The notes: a model not told the origin generated them from the letters alone. A stretch of DNA of 64,000 bases from Pycnopodia helianthoides (GCA_032158295.1 CM063258.1:2190001-2254000); one strand, 5' to 3'. Counted from the stretch's first letter, positions 35,462 to 48,745 are shown. Numbers and translations are program-made.

Positions 35462-36732
35462 ATTTAATACATTCAATTTGTTCAAAGTTTTTCGACCATT
35501 TTTGACTGAAAATTATATGTTGTGAAATGCCTGTTGGTTTTGTGTGTCGTTGTGGTTTTAAAAATTTATGAAAATGAATATATTACTGCTAAAAGAATAT
35601 ACCTTTACATATTGAGCCGGTTTTAATTACCACAAATGATTTTATTATGGAACTTAAATTTGTACAAAAAAACCAAAATTGACTGCAATGTCATCAGCAC
35701 GCATAATATGTTGTGTTGTTATGAATGTCGTTTATAATGTAGATTTTGTATACAGTTTCGGAGAAAAAAATGAACAATACATGGAGTTGAAAGTATTGTC
35801 TTTCTATTTTAGCCTACGTGTGTAGTCTTATTTCATTCAAGGCGACCGGCAATTGGGTCTTTCTGTAATTATGCTTTGAATTATTCTAGATTCAGGAATT
35901 GAAATCCTTGCGGAAAAAAAAACGATTTCGTAAATTTGGTTGTACAAATTGTACACATGTAAAGAACCCAAACATACTTGGTGGGAATGACTATACTTTA
36001 ATTTCAGTTGTTTTGTTCTGATTGAGGGAATGTTTGAAAACAAATATACGAAGAGAACAAGTTGATTACCGTTTCTAGTCCAGTACCCCATTGCACGGTT
36101 GAATTATTTCCTCGCTATTTTTGTGGGCATTGAACCAACCATTCCGTTATTAAATTGTCATGAGAAAAAACATTGTCAAGTAGAGCATACATGCCGAAGA
36201 TCACCTTTTACAATTGTCAACAAACCACAAACAATCAACATAAACACCGATGTTCGAAATATTGGTGCTATACAACATTTGGTGCAACAGATCTTTGAAT
36301 CACGAATCTCCGACCAGGGTAAGATTGGTTTTTTCTCAACTAAAATAATCAAACAAGCAAGGGGTAGCAATTCTTTAAGAACATGCTCAGTTTATTGACG
36401 TTCATTCCAATATTTGAGCTAATGATAATTAAATCGGATGGTAGCTATAGCTTACATAGAGAAACAGAGAGTGAACTATTCCATTGTTTTAGTAAATACT
36501 TGATTCAAATCGTTCAGATGGGAAGAAGAATACCTTGTTATGAATTTACCATCAATCGAAGTGGTAATTAAAAAAAAACCTCATGCATAGCACTTTCTAA
36601 GCCCTGTGTTACAAACCCACGGCATGGTTTGCCTTTTAACCTTTTCAGTGTCTAGCCATGCGTGACCAGTTCTTTACTTCTTCATATTTTATTTTAACTG
36701 AGCCATATTTCATATTGATAATGTGATGATGT

Positions 36733-37075
36733 TTAAAGGCCCTGTACACTATTGGTAAGATCGAAAAAACACAATGTTCACAGATTCACACATAACTTAC
36801 ATGATTTAAAGTAAGTAATGGTAGAAAGGGTTCCTTAAAATATTTCTGCCTAAAATGCTATCGTTTCTGAGAAACGAGTAAAACGATAGTAACTATAGCG
36901 CGCGATAATTTGAAAAAACAGAAAACACATAAGATCTCTTTTCACTATTTTCTCGTGACCTCGATGACCAATTGAGCTCAAACTTTCACAGGTTTGTTTG
37001 TTCATGCATATGTTTAATCACACAAAATGTGGACACTGATGTTGAGCTGTTACCAAAAGTGTACAATACCTTTAA
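36733..37075 (+). mobile_element. TTAA-flanked MITE, family G, copy 1
   Basis: About 340 bp with ends AAAGGCCCTGTACACTATTG and CAAAAGTGTACAATACCTTT, flanked by TTAA. It lies between the unnamed gene and PRDX6. A near-identical inverted copy is at 40000-40340. Confidence 0.9.
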
Positions 37076-38146
37076 CACTGAGCTAGCCAGACAAACCATT
37101 ATGAATAAATCATGTCACACAGGTGCTTTGATTGGGTAGAGCTTATAAATTCATATGTTGATGCATGTATATTGTAGGTGTGTATGAAGTCTATTGATGC
37201 ATGCCAGTTATTATAGGTTTTCCAGATAATTTTCGGCAAATGGGCAGCCTATTTCACTTCCATGCATTCGTATTCAAGTGATCCTGCCTCTTCAGTTGAA
37301 ACTGTCTTTCAATTTCATTTTACCGCATGTGAATGTACATGTAATTCTTTTCAGTTTAATTGATAAGGTCGTCAGCGTTTTCACGAAGTAGCACGCTATG
37401 TGCTTAAGGATTTTTGTTTACATTTTATTTTTTTGTTTACATTTCTGTTGATAATGCATGAAGACCTACAATTCCATGAAGTTTCAATTAGCCATGTGAA
37501 ATCGGCATTCAATGTAGCACAGTACGCGAAACTGGAGATTTCTACAAAAAAAAATTACGTTTTCGTTTTGCACATTAAAGTGAATTTCAACGACTGTTTT
37601 GAGAAGCTTTCGATTTCGCGCGAAATAGACGTTTAAATTGGCCGCCTATTTGGCAAAAATGATCAGGGAAAAGCTATATAGTTCACGTGTGCAAAACTAA
37701 TGGGTATGTTGCAAGCTACATCCTAAGTGAACAATCATGCACATTGTTTTTGTGTATAATGAATAAGTCCTTTAAAACTGGGAAGTTTTTTTTTACATTT
37801 GGTCATGCGGCACGTCATACTTTTAATTCAGCCGAGCAGATAATGAAACTCTCACTAATAATTACTTTCCAAAGATTCCAATGAACTAAATTATCTTTAA
37901 AGGGAATATAGTTAGTTTGCTTTGTTTTTACAGATGCACTACCCTCATTTACCGTTCAGTAGCACCTGAAGGACTGTGAACAATCAACAATAAAAAATAT
38001 ATAATATAAAAATAATTACATCTAGTAAATAGAAAGAAGTTATAGTGTTAAGCTGCGCTGACATTAAAAGATAGTTTATGTGGGTTTTGAGGCATTGCAT
38101 GGTGAAGTATCAATGTACATTAAGTTTGCCGTAACACAATGTAAAG

Positions 38147-38393
38147 GTGCACAGCCACAATCATGGGTACAAATTTTTTTAGTTTCCATTTTATGAACAA
38201 CAGTTTGAAAACCAGTGATGTAACAGTTATCTCAATGTTGTTTGTAAAATTAATTAACCAGCGCTATGTGAATGAAGAGTAGAAAGTACTTGAGTTTGTC
38301 GAATACAAGATCTGCAAAGAGTTACTCAATATTTATGTGTTGTTCATTTGGTGTCTTTGTAACAAAAAGTGTACCCACGATTGTGGCTGTACA
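38147..38393. mobile_element. Family F MITE (CACAGCCACAATCATGGGTAC), copy 1
   Basis: About 247 bp with inverted ends ACAGCCACAATCATGGGTAC and GTACCCACGATTGTGGCTGT, just downstream of PRDX6 (38672). The copy at 42708-42957 is highly similar. Confidence 0.9.
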
Positions 38394-38671
38394 CAAAGAT
38401 ATAATACTATGGCATATCATTATCATTGTCTATGATATAACTTAAAGAAAAATGAGACAGAAGAACTTCTGGGAACCTTATTCCTTGACTAACTACTCAA
38501 ACATTCAAAGTTTCGCAAATTAAACACAATTAAAATAGTGTCAATCAAATCATACAAACCAATGTCGTTTTTTCGCAAAACATTTGGCGGGGACAATCTG
38601 ATTGGACACCCCCAGTGTCATGAATGCAGTGACCCACTCCATGACAACACGTGAAGAGTGACCGGTCTACT

Positions 38672-41600
38672 CTACTCTGGCTGAGGGGTGTAACGAAGGT
38701 AACTCTTCCCAGAGGGGACTGGTTTCATTGTCACTCCTTTGGGGAACAGCTTTGGAACGTCTTCCTGTTTGACTGAGGGCAGCACCATGCAATCTCCCCC
38801 TTGCTGCAAAAAAAAAAATCAAAGACATAACAGCTGTTATTTTTTAACTAAAATAGCAGAGGAAAACATAATCATGTTAAAAAGCAATCAACATAGTGTA
38901 CAAATAAGCAACTATATTGCAGGCCTGGAATTTCATCTTGGAGAGGGCAAGGCCATTTTCATTTTGTAAAGGGCACTTCCATTGGAAAATCTTATAAAGT
39001 ATAGGGGGAAGTTATGAAGGGGCACCAAGGCCAAGACCAGGGCAACAGACTCCATTAATTCGAGGCCTGATATTGTAATATAACAACCACAACGGCAAAA
39101 TAATAACACCCACAATTACACATAATTATAAAACACTAAGCATGACTTTTACAGTACAGAAACCAAACATATATATGCTTCTCATCAAGTTCTAGAACAT
39201 TATGGAGTGGACAGGAGTGGGTCAGGTTACTGCTTCCATAGCAACTGTAACCATAGCTTCCTGTTGAACTTCATTCTTGCTCTGACCTTAGCAATCAACC
39301 TTACTGACTAAAAAGCTAAATCTATTTACAGACCAGGGTCTGTTAGAATCACAGTCTATGTATGCCAAAGCGCAAAACAAGAAATTTATGGCAACAAGGA
39401 ACTTTTGTACATATAAATTTTTGTTCGGTTACCGACCAAGTTTGACTTTGTAAAGAATTTTAGTCAAGAATTCTTCTCTTTTCTATTTTGAGGTTTGGTT
39501 TTTAGAGCATGTCATTCCTTTCAAAATTGGGTATAAAGGGGGTTTAGGGACAGGGCAGTTTTGGCACAATACATGAAGGTGGGGTCTGGGGATAATGAAC
39601 TGTGTTCTAATACTGTATGAGATATGCTCAGTTGGCATCTAGTCATCATTCAACACATGTGAAATGAATGCCTTTAACACCTGGGCCCAATTTCATAGAG
39701 CTGCTTAAGCACAAAAAGCAGCCAAGCACAACAAAATTATGCTTACCAGGATAAGGTTACCAGCCGAAACTACCTTACCACATGTACAAAATTGTGACTG
39801 GTATCCTGCTCATTTCTGCTTAGCAGGCAATTGTTAAGCAATATTTCCTGCTTAAGCAGCTCTACAGACTACAACACTATACGATTTACACAATCAGAAG
39901 ATATCATATAATGGGATTAGTCAATATCTTATCTCAGCCATGAGTTAATCATTCTAAAATGCAAGATTAAAATGGCAATTGTTAAGCAATATTTTCTGCT
40001 TAAAGGTATTGTACACTTTTGGTAACAGCTCAAAATCAGTGTCCACATTTTGTGTGATTAAACATATGCATGAACAAACAAACCTGTGAAAGTTTGAGCT
40101 CAATTGGTCATCGAGGTCACGAGAAAATAGTGAAAAGAGATCTTATGTGTTTTCTGTTTTTTCAAATTATCGCGCGCGATAATTACTATTGTTTTACTCG
40201 TTTCTCAGAAATGATAGCATTTTAGGCAGAAATATTTTAAGGAACCCTTTCTACCATTACTTACTTTAAATCATGTAAGTTATGTGTGAATCTGTGAACA
40301 TTGTGTTTTTCGATTTACCAATAGTGTACAGGGCCTTTAAGCAGCTCTATGAAATTGGGCCCTGGGCTTAATGCACAGCTCTACCAAGTGGAAAATATTG
40401 CCTATGATCATTCGATTTGCCAAGCTAAAGTTAACAGGGAGCCAGTCCTGATAATGTGCATTTTACAACATGTGAAGTTTCGGCTGGTTACCAGTTCCTC
40501 CTTGGCAGTACCGTTTAGTGCTAAGCAAGTTGATGGGTTTACATGAGGTTAGAGACATGTCAACTTGACCTCTGGCGACCTATTTGGCTGCAATTCAACA
40601 TTCATGAGTAATGTTGTATCGAAACATACCAGTCTGGCCTCTTGCCAGGATGTCTGACATTACAGAATTCAATTTCTCAAAAAAACAGACACGATGGTGG
40701 AGGATTGACGTAGTTTTTTAAAGCTTGAAGCAAGATAAACTAAACCTTGTTTATATGCAACTTGTAAAATGCTTAAATTACCAAACTCATCTCAGAACAC
40801 GAATATGGGTAAGATCATAGTGTTAGCCAGAGGGGTGTCTGGGTGTCTTTTGGACACCCTGTTTTAAATTTGGACAACCTGTTTTATCTGTCATTTACAT
40901 GTAAATGTATTGCAAATGAACAATTTGGACACCCAGTTTTCAATTTCCAGCAAATTTGGACACCCTTTTACCAAATCCTGGCTAAAACCTTGGGTAAGAT
41001 GGTATGAAAGCTTCACATGGTGTAATTCCAAAATATGGACTTTGTTGAAAATTTTGCATTTTTAATCATGTTGCTCAAAATATGGGGGCAAATAGGTGGG
41101 GCTTCTTAATAAAAAATAGACAGTTTAGAATTGGCAAGGATTGCCTCACTATATTAACTTGATGAAAACCTTAAAATATGAAGAAGTCATCCACTCCTGT
41201 GCATGTACATTTACATAATAAATTGAAACCGTTAGCACAGAAATCAAAGGTCGACAGACTAACAACACATACAATTTACACAATCAGAAGATATCATGTA
41301 ATGGGATTAGTCAATATCTTATCTTAGCCATGCATTAATCATTCTAAAATGCAAGATTAAAATGAAAAAATAATGAGCAATATACTGGTCGCCATTCTTA
41401 TGTTGAAATCATCCACAGTTTGGTGTTGAAATAAAAATGTCCGATGAAAAGATAGCTTTGGTTTATTTTGCTGTGTCTTTTTTTAACAAATTGATTTTAT
41501 ATCAAATACTTCTCTTTGGCTTTCCAGTAAAAAGTGTCCCAAAGATCTAGACTTAAGCAAATTAGTCATAGCAAAAAGAAAAGAGGGAATTCCCTTAGAA

Positions 41601-44600
41601 GCACAGAAACCTTTCTCGTGTTTTTCAGTTTTCTATTCCACTTAAAGTAAAAGAAGAAAAAAGAGACAACCAGCTGAACAGCTGAAGATCATTTTAACAG
41701 CTAGTTTCTAAGAGGGTCGGAGGAATGAATTTTTTAACAGCAAGAAAAAGCAATAAGACATTTTAGGACCTGTCACATTCTTGTCATCGTTCTCAAAGCA
41801 CTTTCGGAAAGTCAAGAGAGAAAAACCATGACTGTAGAATACAAAAATTACAGAAATACAGAAAGAACCACAAAATGCATACAATGAAAAATGTAAGTTA
41901 TTTCACAAAAAGATATGTCTTCAAAAAAGACTTACACTGTTCTAGAGAGGAGCTTTCTTTTATACTATTGGGGAGTGAATTCCAGAGTGGTATCAAGTTT
42001 TTTTATAAAGTGAAGACAACCTTACCTTCCAGTTTGCAGGGGTTGCAACTTTCTTGGTAGCAGTCAACTGTAGGGAGTCCACCACACGCAAGATCTCACT
42101 ATGTGAAAAATAACGAACAGAAAATGAGTCTACTTTTTATGGTGTCAGGAAATTCATCTTTAAGAGGGCAAGGCCATTTTCTTTTTTTGCAGAGAACACA
42201 GTGCCTGATTCTTGGGTTTTGAGAGGGCAAGGGCAACAAGGCATGTTCTCCTTGGTAAAGGGCAACTCTATCAAGAGATTGTATGTTTCTATTGGAAAAT
42301 TTCAATGGGCACTGAGACAATGACCTGGGGCAACGGAGGCAATTACCTCCTGGGACACTTTCATTGGAAAATTTTTAACGTCTATGGGAACATTTTGAAA
42401 GGGCACCAAGGCCAAGACCAGAGGCCATATATCCATAAATTGTCACTGTTCTAGTCAATTGAAACACCGATAAAACCCATCACAATTTGTCTGAAAACCG
42501 AACTCCCCAAAAAACCCTTGTTGTCTTTTTAAGTGTGCCAAGTTGTCAAAAAATGGCAACCAATGGCTTCCTTTTTGGTTAGATCATACAGGATGTTGGA
42601 CATCCTTTGATTAACAATAGAATCGTATGTATGAACTAGATTTCTTGAGCTGTAGCACGCTCCTCATGACAGTGTGATGCCACAAGAACCAAGAGTAATA
42701 ACCCATGTGTGCACAGCCACAATCATGGGTACACATTTTGTTCGTGTCCATGTTATGAACAACAGTTTGAAAACCAGTGATGCAACAGTTATTTCAATGT
42801 TGTTTGTAAATTAATTAACCAGCGCTGTGTGAATGAAGAGTAGAAAGTACTTGAGTTTGTCAAAATACAAGATGTGCAAAGAGTTACTCAATATTTATGT
42901 GTCGTTCATTTGGTGTCTTTGTAACAAATAGTGTACCCATGATTGTGGCTGTGCACATTATGCAAGTCCCAATGTGCATAATCAGCGCGCAAACGATTCT
43001 GGGTAAAAACCGAGTCCAAGCAGCATTGGCACGCTGACTTTGAAGCAATGCACTACACAACTATTTAAAACCTGGCATTGTTACATGTAAACTACTGCAT
43101 GGCATCTATCTTTGCAGCTTGATTTTGTTTGACTGGACTCGGTTTCCCAAGATGCATTGCGGTATGTTTCTAAGAGGGCGCTCGTTCATATGGCCCATTA
43201 GCGCTGATTGTATTAAGGCAAAATGGGAATTTTGGTGTGACTACAACCAGAAACACAAAACAAGATCCTTACTCCCCCTCTAAACATATCATCTTATAAA
43301 TTAAACATTTGAAATGGAACTCCAGCAACAATCTCATGCAAGAAAAACTCTGTAGAAAACTTGTGAGTTCTCTTAATTTTGTTGTTCGTTCGTCAATAGA
43401 CTGATCCATTAAGCCCAACCCCTGTAACATATTGACCAATCACAGCATTGGCTGCATCATCTCTCCAATGCCTCACTCACGACATGAACGTGCGCGCTTT
43501 AAGTATGCGAGCATGAATGTTTACTTCTCTAACGGGATTTTAGCGTGTCAGACTTTTGTCTGAGTTTCGGTGGCGCAGCCAAGGTTGTGATTGGTCAACA
43601 CGTAAGGGGGGCGGAGCTTAATGGATCGGTCTATTGATCTTGACTTACTCAAAGTTCCTGCCAGTCGTTGCCGGGTACAGAAGTGACAATTTCAACTTCT
43701 TATCGGGGCCAACAATGAACACCTGGAAGAAAAGAAAGGAAAATTATTTAAGCCTAATAGCAATCTAAATATGAAAAACATACACAGCCAATTAAGAAAA
43801 AAATTAAAACATGGCAACTTAAGGGGTTTAGGGTTCAAGCCTGACAGCTGGGTATACAAGTAACCCTCCTTCTTTTGGTTAAGATTTTTCAGTGAGTTGA
43901 CCAACCATTTGATACCATTACTTTGCACTGAACTGTTTTGTGCACTGTGTGGATCATGTATTCACCACACAGTTGAATCTATCGTTCAAAACCACAGTGG
44001 ATGACATTGAATGGTCAGACAAGCTATAAAGCCCAGGCTAGAATTTGGGGAAAAACCCACAAGACCACAGGCTTGTAGCTCAAAATATTTACTGGACCAG
44101 AATTTTGAGTACAAGACCAGAATTTAAGTTAGAAGAAAAAAATGCCTACACAGGTTAATAATTGAACTGTTTTGAGATTGAAAAAGCACTAAGAGAAGAT
44201 TGATCTCATTTGTATATTATGGGTATGTAGTCTTTGATAATCAACAGAATTGTTTTTATCAGACTGAAAGTCAACATTTGAACACAAACACCAAGACCGC
44301 CGGACTTGTCTGGACATGAGTTTACTGGCCGATGCTAAAATCACTGGCCTCGGGCCAGCGGTCCAGTGTCAAATTCGAGCCCTGAAGCCCCCACGCCAAC
44401 AAATCGGACTGAGTAACTGTCCAGAAAATTAAAAACAAGGTTTCTCAAACAGACACAATTTTGGTGAAAATCATGCATGAATTAAATTAGCTACAACGAT
44501 CTTAACCCTTATATCTCCCGGCAGTCGTAGAACAGAGAGCTAATGGCTACTGACCAAATAATTTTAACACATGGGCCCAATTTCATGGAGCTGCTTAAGC

Positions 44601-46541
44601 GCAAAAAGTACCTCAGCACAACAAAATTATGTTTACCAGAATAAGTGTACCAGCCAAATTACCATTTCACTATGTACAATTTGTGCCTGGTATCCTGCTC
44701 ATTTTTGCTTAGCAGACAATTGCTTTAAGCAATATTTTGTGCTTAAAGCTGCTCTATGAAATTGGACGATGGTCTGTCGTAGCTTAGGTCTAAGGGACGT
44801 GGCCACGAGTTCCGATAAACACAGCTTGGGGTAACCTCGATCTACGAACAAGGGACTTATTACTAACCCTAACGAGGGACTTAATTACTTACGCAACGTG
44901 CTGTCAAGGGAAGGCCAGCTTTGTCCTTCTCATCTGGATCCAACATGCCAAACTTCACAGCCAGGTCACGGTTATCAGAAATGATTGGGAAAGGGAATTC
45001 CCCGGTGAGTTGACTATCAGCCTGGATGTCCTGATGACCAAGGGAACAATTAGAGATAAAAATAGTCAACCGCTCAAAAGTCTGACAGATTTTAGATTTG
45101 AAATAAAAAGTCACTTAAGGTGATCCCTCTGCTGCTGCTTCCCAGGTTGTATTATAAACTCTGGTGTGATCTCTGGCTATACGGCAGTTACAGGTTGAAT
45201 GGCTTCTGATTTGCCCCCCCCCCCCCGAACAAAATAGGGCAACTGCCAGCATCAAGGTTAGATAGTTCAGTTGGTAGATTGCCGGCATGCTTATCTGGAG
45301 GTTGCAGGTTCAAGTCCTGCACTAGCAAGTTTCCTTCGTTCCACCCCAAAAAGATTTGAATTGTCATCAAAATATTCAATGCTCTTAAACATACCTTAAT
45401 CCAACCATTGTGACTTTCTACATCATCAATGGACAGGGCAATGAGTTTGACATTTCTTTTCGCAAATTCTGGAACAAGTTTAGCAACAGCACCAAGCTCG
45501 GTCGTACACACTGGGGTGTAATCAGCAGGGTGGGAGAACAAGATCCCCCAGCTGAAAAAACAAAACGAAATTAGTCCTGCTTTTTTTCTCTCCTTTTTCT
45601 AAAAAGGCAAATGCAAGAGTCCGTACTTACAATGATAAATGCTGTTTAAGTTATAACTTAATATGATAAGCCATGTTAATTATAATTCTTGACAAATTAA
45701 CAAACAAAATCAACAAACATAAATTACTCTGGGATCAATTAACTAAACATCAACACCTTGTTCACATACAAAAACTTATTCCAAAGGTAAATCTGTTTTA
45801 ACAGAATATAAACATAGCTGTGATTTCAAAATATCAATTCTAGATTTTAAAAATATATCTGTCCTATTTGACTAAATAATACTTAAATTATTGTTTTTTG
45901 AGTGGAAATTTTGAAAATTTTACCATAGAGCAACATGTGGTAAACACCTTAAACATTTATATTGTCATTCTTTAATAAATAACAATGATTTAACTTGTAC
46001 CAAAGGTTTGGGGCCTATATAACCTTGACTGAGGGGTGGGTTGAGGGCCATGGAGGTAGCTACCTCAATGGTTGAGCCAAACTTGGCAAAAGTGACGAAG
46101 GAATATTATCCAGAAGAACGTGTTTGCATAACCTTAAAAAATTACATAATTATTGAGTGTCGACACATTCATACAAACAATGATAACACGCTCAATTTTT
46201 AGCAAAATCACATGAAAAAAAATGCATACTTTTTAATGTTGTTTTTTTGCTTACACACAGCTAGCATGGCTAGCCGGCCTTCGTACTCCTTTCACAAAGA
46301 AACAACAACCTGGGTTGCGCCGCGGTCCGCTGCACAACTGGAGCTGGCTTTGCCTCAAGGGCCCAATTTGCTCCGTGCTTTGCACAGAGCTGCTGAACAG
46401 AAGTACCACAGTAAAATTAAACCATTGATTTGTAAAACTTTGATTTGTAACTTACGCATCTCCCAGCCATTCGTAAAAGGTGATTTCACCGTTGCTCGTT
46501 GGAGCGATGAAATCGGGGAAGATTTCGCCGAGATTCACCAT
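38672..46541 (-). CDS. PRDX6: PRDX6, 1-Cys peroxiredoxin, six coding exons
   Basis: Reduces hydrogen peroxide and phospholipid hydroperoxides through a single peroxidatic cysteine. Exons in transcript order: 46456-46541, 45395-45551, 44893-45030, 43649-43722, 42026-42098 and 38672-38803. They join in phase to 219 codons plus TAG (human about 224). Cys44 lies in [15 protein letters not shown], the 1-Cys peroxiredoxin signature. The C-terminal dimerisation region ends [11 protein letters not shown]. In human PRDX6 the phospholipase A2 site is His26, Ser32 (GDSWG) and Asp140. Here the matching positions are Tyr23, Ala29 (GDAWG) and the Asp of VGPDKK, so two of the three are lost. Ala29 is coded across the exon 1-2 junction (GC|C). 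The start ATG at 46541 fits the family N-terminus. Introns are full of MITEs. Confidence 0.96.
39683..40362. mobile_element. Compound family B element with two insertions
   Basis: A family B copy runs from GGGCCCAATTTCATAGAGCT to about 39870. It is followed by about 105 bp that also occur at about 41269-41364, then by a second copy of the family B end (AATTGTTAAGCAATATTT). That second end is split by the family G MITE at 40000-40340. All of this lies in intron 5 of PRDX6. Confidence 0.85.
40000..40340 (-). mobile_element. TTAA-flanked MITE, family G, copy 2
   Basis: Inverted copy of the element at 36733-37075. It was inserted into the TTAA of a family B end reading GCTTAAGCAGCTCTATGAAA. Intact family B copies show the empty site, so the TTAA duplication is directly visible. 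Confidence 0.93.
42708..42957. mobile_element. Family F MITE, copy 2
   Basis: Near-identical to the copy at 38147-38393, including AACCAGCGCT and GTACTTGAGTTTGTC in the interior. It lies in PRDX6 intron 4. Confidence 0.9.
43395..43640. mobile_element. Short fold-back MITE (AGACTGATCCATTAAGC)
   Basis: Inverted ends AGACTGATCCATTAAGC and GCTTAATGGATCGGTCT, with GACCAATCACA and GATTGGTCAAC just inside. It resembles the 3779-3937 element in layout and ends beside PRDX6 exon 4 (43649). Confidence 0.8.
44034..44383 (-). mobile_element. Family C repeat, inverted copy
   Basis: Reverse-complement match to 1946-2274 and 49621-49970, inside PRDX6 intron 3 near exon 4. Confidence 0.88.
44573..44766. 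mobile_element. Family B fold-back MITE, copy 5
   Basis: Standard family B structure from GGGCCCAATTTCATGGAGCT to GCTCTATGAAATTGG, in PRDX6 intron 3, about 126 bp from exon 3. Confidence 0.88.
45249..45350 (+). mobile_element. tRNA-like SINE fragment in PRDX6 intron 2
   Basis: TAGTTCAGTTGGTAGATTG resembles an A box and GCAGGTTCAAGTCCTGC a B box. A tail with TTCCTTCGTTCCACCCCAA follows. The cloverleaf is incomplete and the tail is SINE-like, so this is a retroposed tRNA derivative rather than a working tRNA gene. Confidence 0.65.
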
Positions 46542-47721
46542 TTTGAAAAGTACGGATCAAGTTACGAAGCCCTCACGTCAATAAATCAAGCCGACTGGAG
46601 ACTGTAGAGTTTGGAGGCAAACTTTGTACTGCACGGTCCGTCGATCTACGTACTAGTAATGGGCAGGGCAATTTTGCATGTCATCCTACAATTGGTTCTT
46701 GGTTCTGCATGGGCGTACATACAAAACAAACACATGGTTTACCGTCTAACGACACCCAATGACCGATGTTACCTTCGCTTTACGCTGTTAGACTACATTT
46801 GAGTCTGGGTACCATACATTCTCTTTTCTAACACTTGACAATCGTTTTTAAAATACTGTTGCGCAACACAAATTCCTATTACTTCTCTTAAAATATCTCA
46901 CAGGGGGTCACCATTCTTTTATCCTATAAAGCACAATTTTCAAAGACTAGTATCCGCACTTTGTGTGCGCGCACGTACCCAACATATACATGTACATTAC
47001 ATAATAAACTTGTGCAATCGGTCTTCACCATGATATGTTTTCACTGTTTTCAAACATCGGGTTTTGGACACGCAAGATAAAAGACTTTTTTTAAATACTC
47101 ATTCCCTGAAAAACTAAAGCATTTCAAGGAAAAATATTTCAAGGGAAGTTTTTCACCATGTTCAAATCTATGAACATTTATATTTTCAGTCGTACTAATG
47201 TTGTGCACGCCCTTTAAAATCATATTCAGCAGTTTATTTAAGTGCAAATTTTCGACCCAGGAAGTTAACCTGTTACGCATCGTGAGCGGTTCAAATTTGG
47301 GGAAATCATTCAAACGCCAAGAATAAGAGTAAGACACGTTTAGAAACTTCTTCAACTCAAATTACCCTTACACAATGTTTTATTAACTTATTGTGGAATG
47401 TAAAGATTATTATTCAAAATATTATAATAGTGCAGGCAAAATTTAAAACAACACATTATTTTGTTTACACGTATTTCAAATTTATTAAGTAATTGAAAAT
47501 ATGGATATCTCGGGGTGTATAACTATAATGTGGTCACAATGATATTATTACGTAATAATTCATGAATATGACTCAATACAGTTTCCCACAAAAATACTTG
47601 CATAATTTTTTGTTTAAATCATAATGGTATGAACACTTTCTTGGAATGGTTCTATCTTGAAATGGCAAAGAAGGTTTCTCTTAGTCAAGATTTGTCAAAA
47701 CTAAAACTTAGCCCCACCACG

Positions 47722-48114
47722 TTAAAGGAACATTACAGAATTGGTTTTTGCTAACAAAACAGTTGCTGGCAGTGTAAGCACTTTATGTAATCCACCATAT
47801 ACATAAACTGACAAACCTGTAGAAGTTTGAGATCGATCGGCTATCTGGGTCGCAAGAAAATAGTGAAAAACCGATTACACATTTCCATGAAATCATATAG
47901 ATTCAACAAATGAATAAAACGCTCACTGAGCGATAAACTCCAATCGGAAAATTAGTTTATTCATTTCTCATCAAATATGGCATTTCAGACAGAAATATTT
48001 CATGGATTGTTTTCTACTATCATCATCATTAGACCGTGTAAGTTTTATGTAAATCTGTGATCAAAAGTATATTTTACAAGTATTTTTCTTACCAATTCTG
48101 TAATGTTCCTTTAA
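47722..48114 (+). mobile_element. TTAA-flanked MITE, family A, copy 4
   Basis: Full-length family A copy between PRDX6 and PLPP6, with terminal inverted repeats and flanking TTAA. It is very close in sequence to the copies at 15890 and 31211, which suggests recent activity. Confidence 0.92.
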
Positions 48115-48598
48115 AAACATGAGACCTTTCTTCCCAGTGGTTTATACAGTTAAACAAAGAGCATCAAACACGACCTCTTATTTACAAAAAAATCCCCAAA
48201 TCAATAAAGATAAAAAGTAACAAAATGGACACATCTATGAGGGAAATGTAAACTTTTACTGGAACATGTGAAAGAGGGAAGCCCTACCAAGGCAATGACC
48301 CTCTGTTGCCTCCATTGAGTATTAGGCCTTGAACATGTCAAGGGTCACCAAGGCAATGACCAGGGGCAGGGAGGCATTTGCCTCTGTTGCTTCCATGAAG
48401 TATCAGGCCTGGAACACTTCAAGGGGCACCAAGGTAAGACCAGGGGCATGAAGTCAAAGTGGTATTTGGCAAAACACTGACTGACAGAGATCTTTTGAAG
48501 TCTATGGTTTATAGAAACATTTGAGAAAATAGAATTAGCTGTTGCAAACTGCTTACCAACCAAAATGATAAAATTATGGTATAAATGCAAAAAATAGT

Positions 48599-48745
48599 AA
48601 ATGGCCTGACATTTCGACCCTAGCAGAGTCTTTCTTGGAGGCTAAATGGCAACACAACACACATATTAACAGGTAGACTGGTGTAACAGAAGCAGTCCAG
48701 TGGAAAGAAAGACTCTGCTAGGGTCGAAATGTCAGGCCATTAACT
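48599..48745. mobile_element. Small palindromic element (GACTCTGCTAGGGTCGAAAT)
   Basis: Arms ATGGCCTGACATTTCGACCC and GGGTCGAAATGTCAGGCCAT enclose about 80 bp. A related single arm with GACTCTGCTAGGGTCGAAAC lies at about 4000-4040. Confidence 0.82.

Noticed and set aside
45249..45320. Possible functional tRNA gene
   Set aside because: A- and B-box-like words are present, but no complete acceptor stem or cloverleaf could be drawn and a SINE-like tail follows.
45188..45541. Open frame continuing past the PRDX6 exon 2 donor
   Set aside because: The part beyond 45395 is intron and a SINE. The phase-0 GT donor and the matching exon 3 show where the real exon ends.
46212..46607. Plus-strand open frame of 131 codons with a signal-peptide-like start
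   Set aside because: It is antisense to PRDX6 exon 1 (46456-46541) and its upstream region, with no conserved block of its own.
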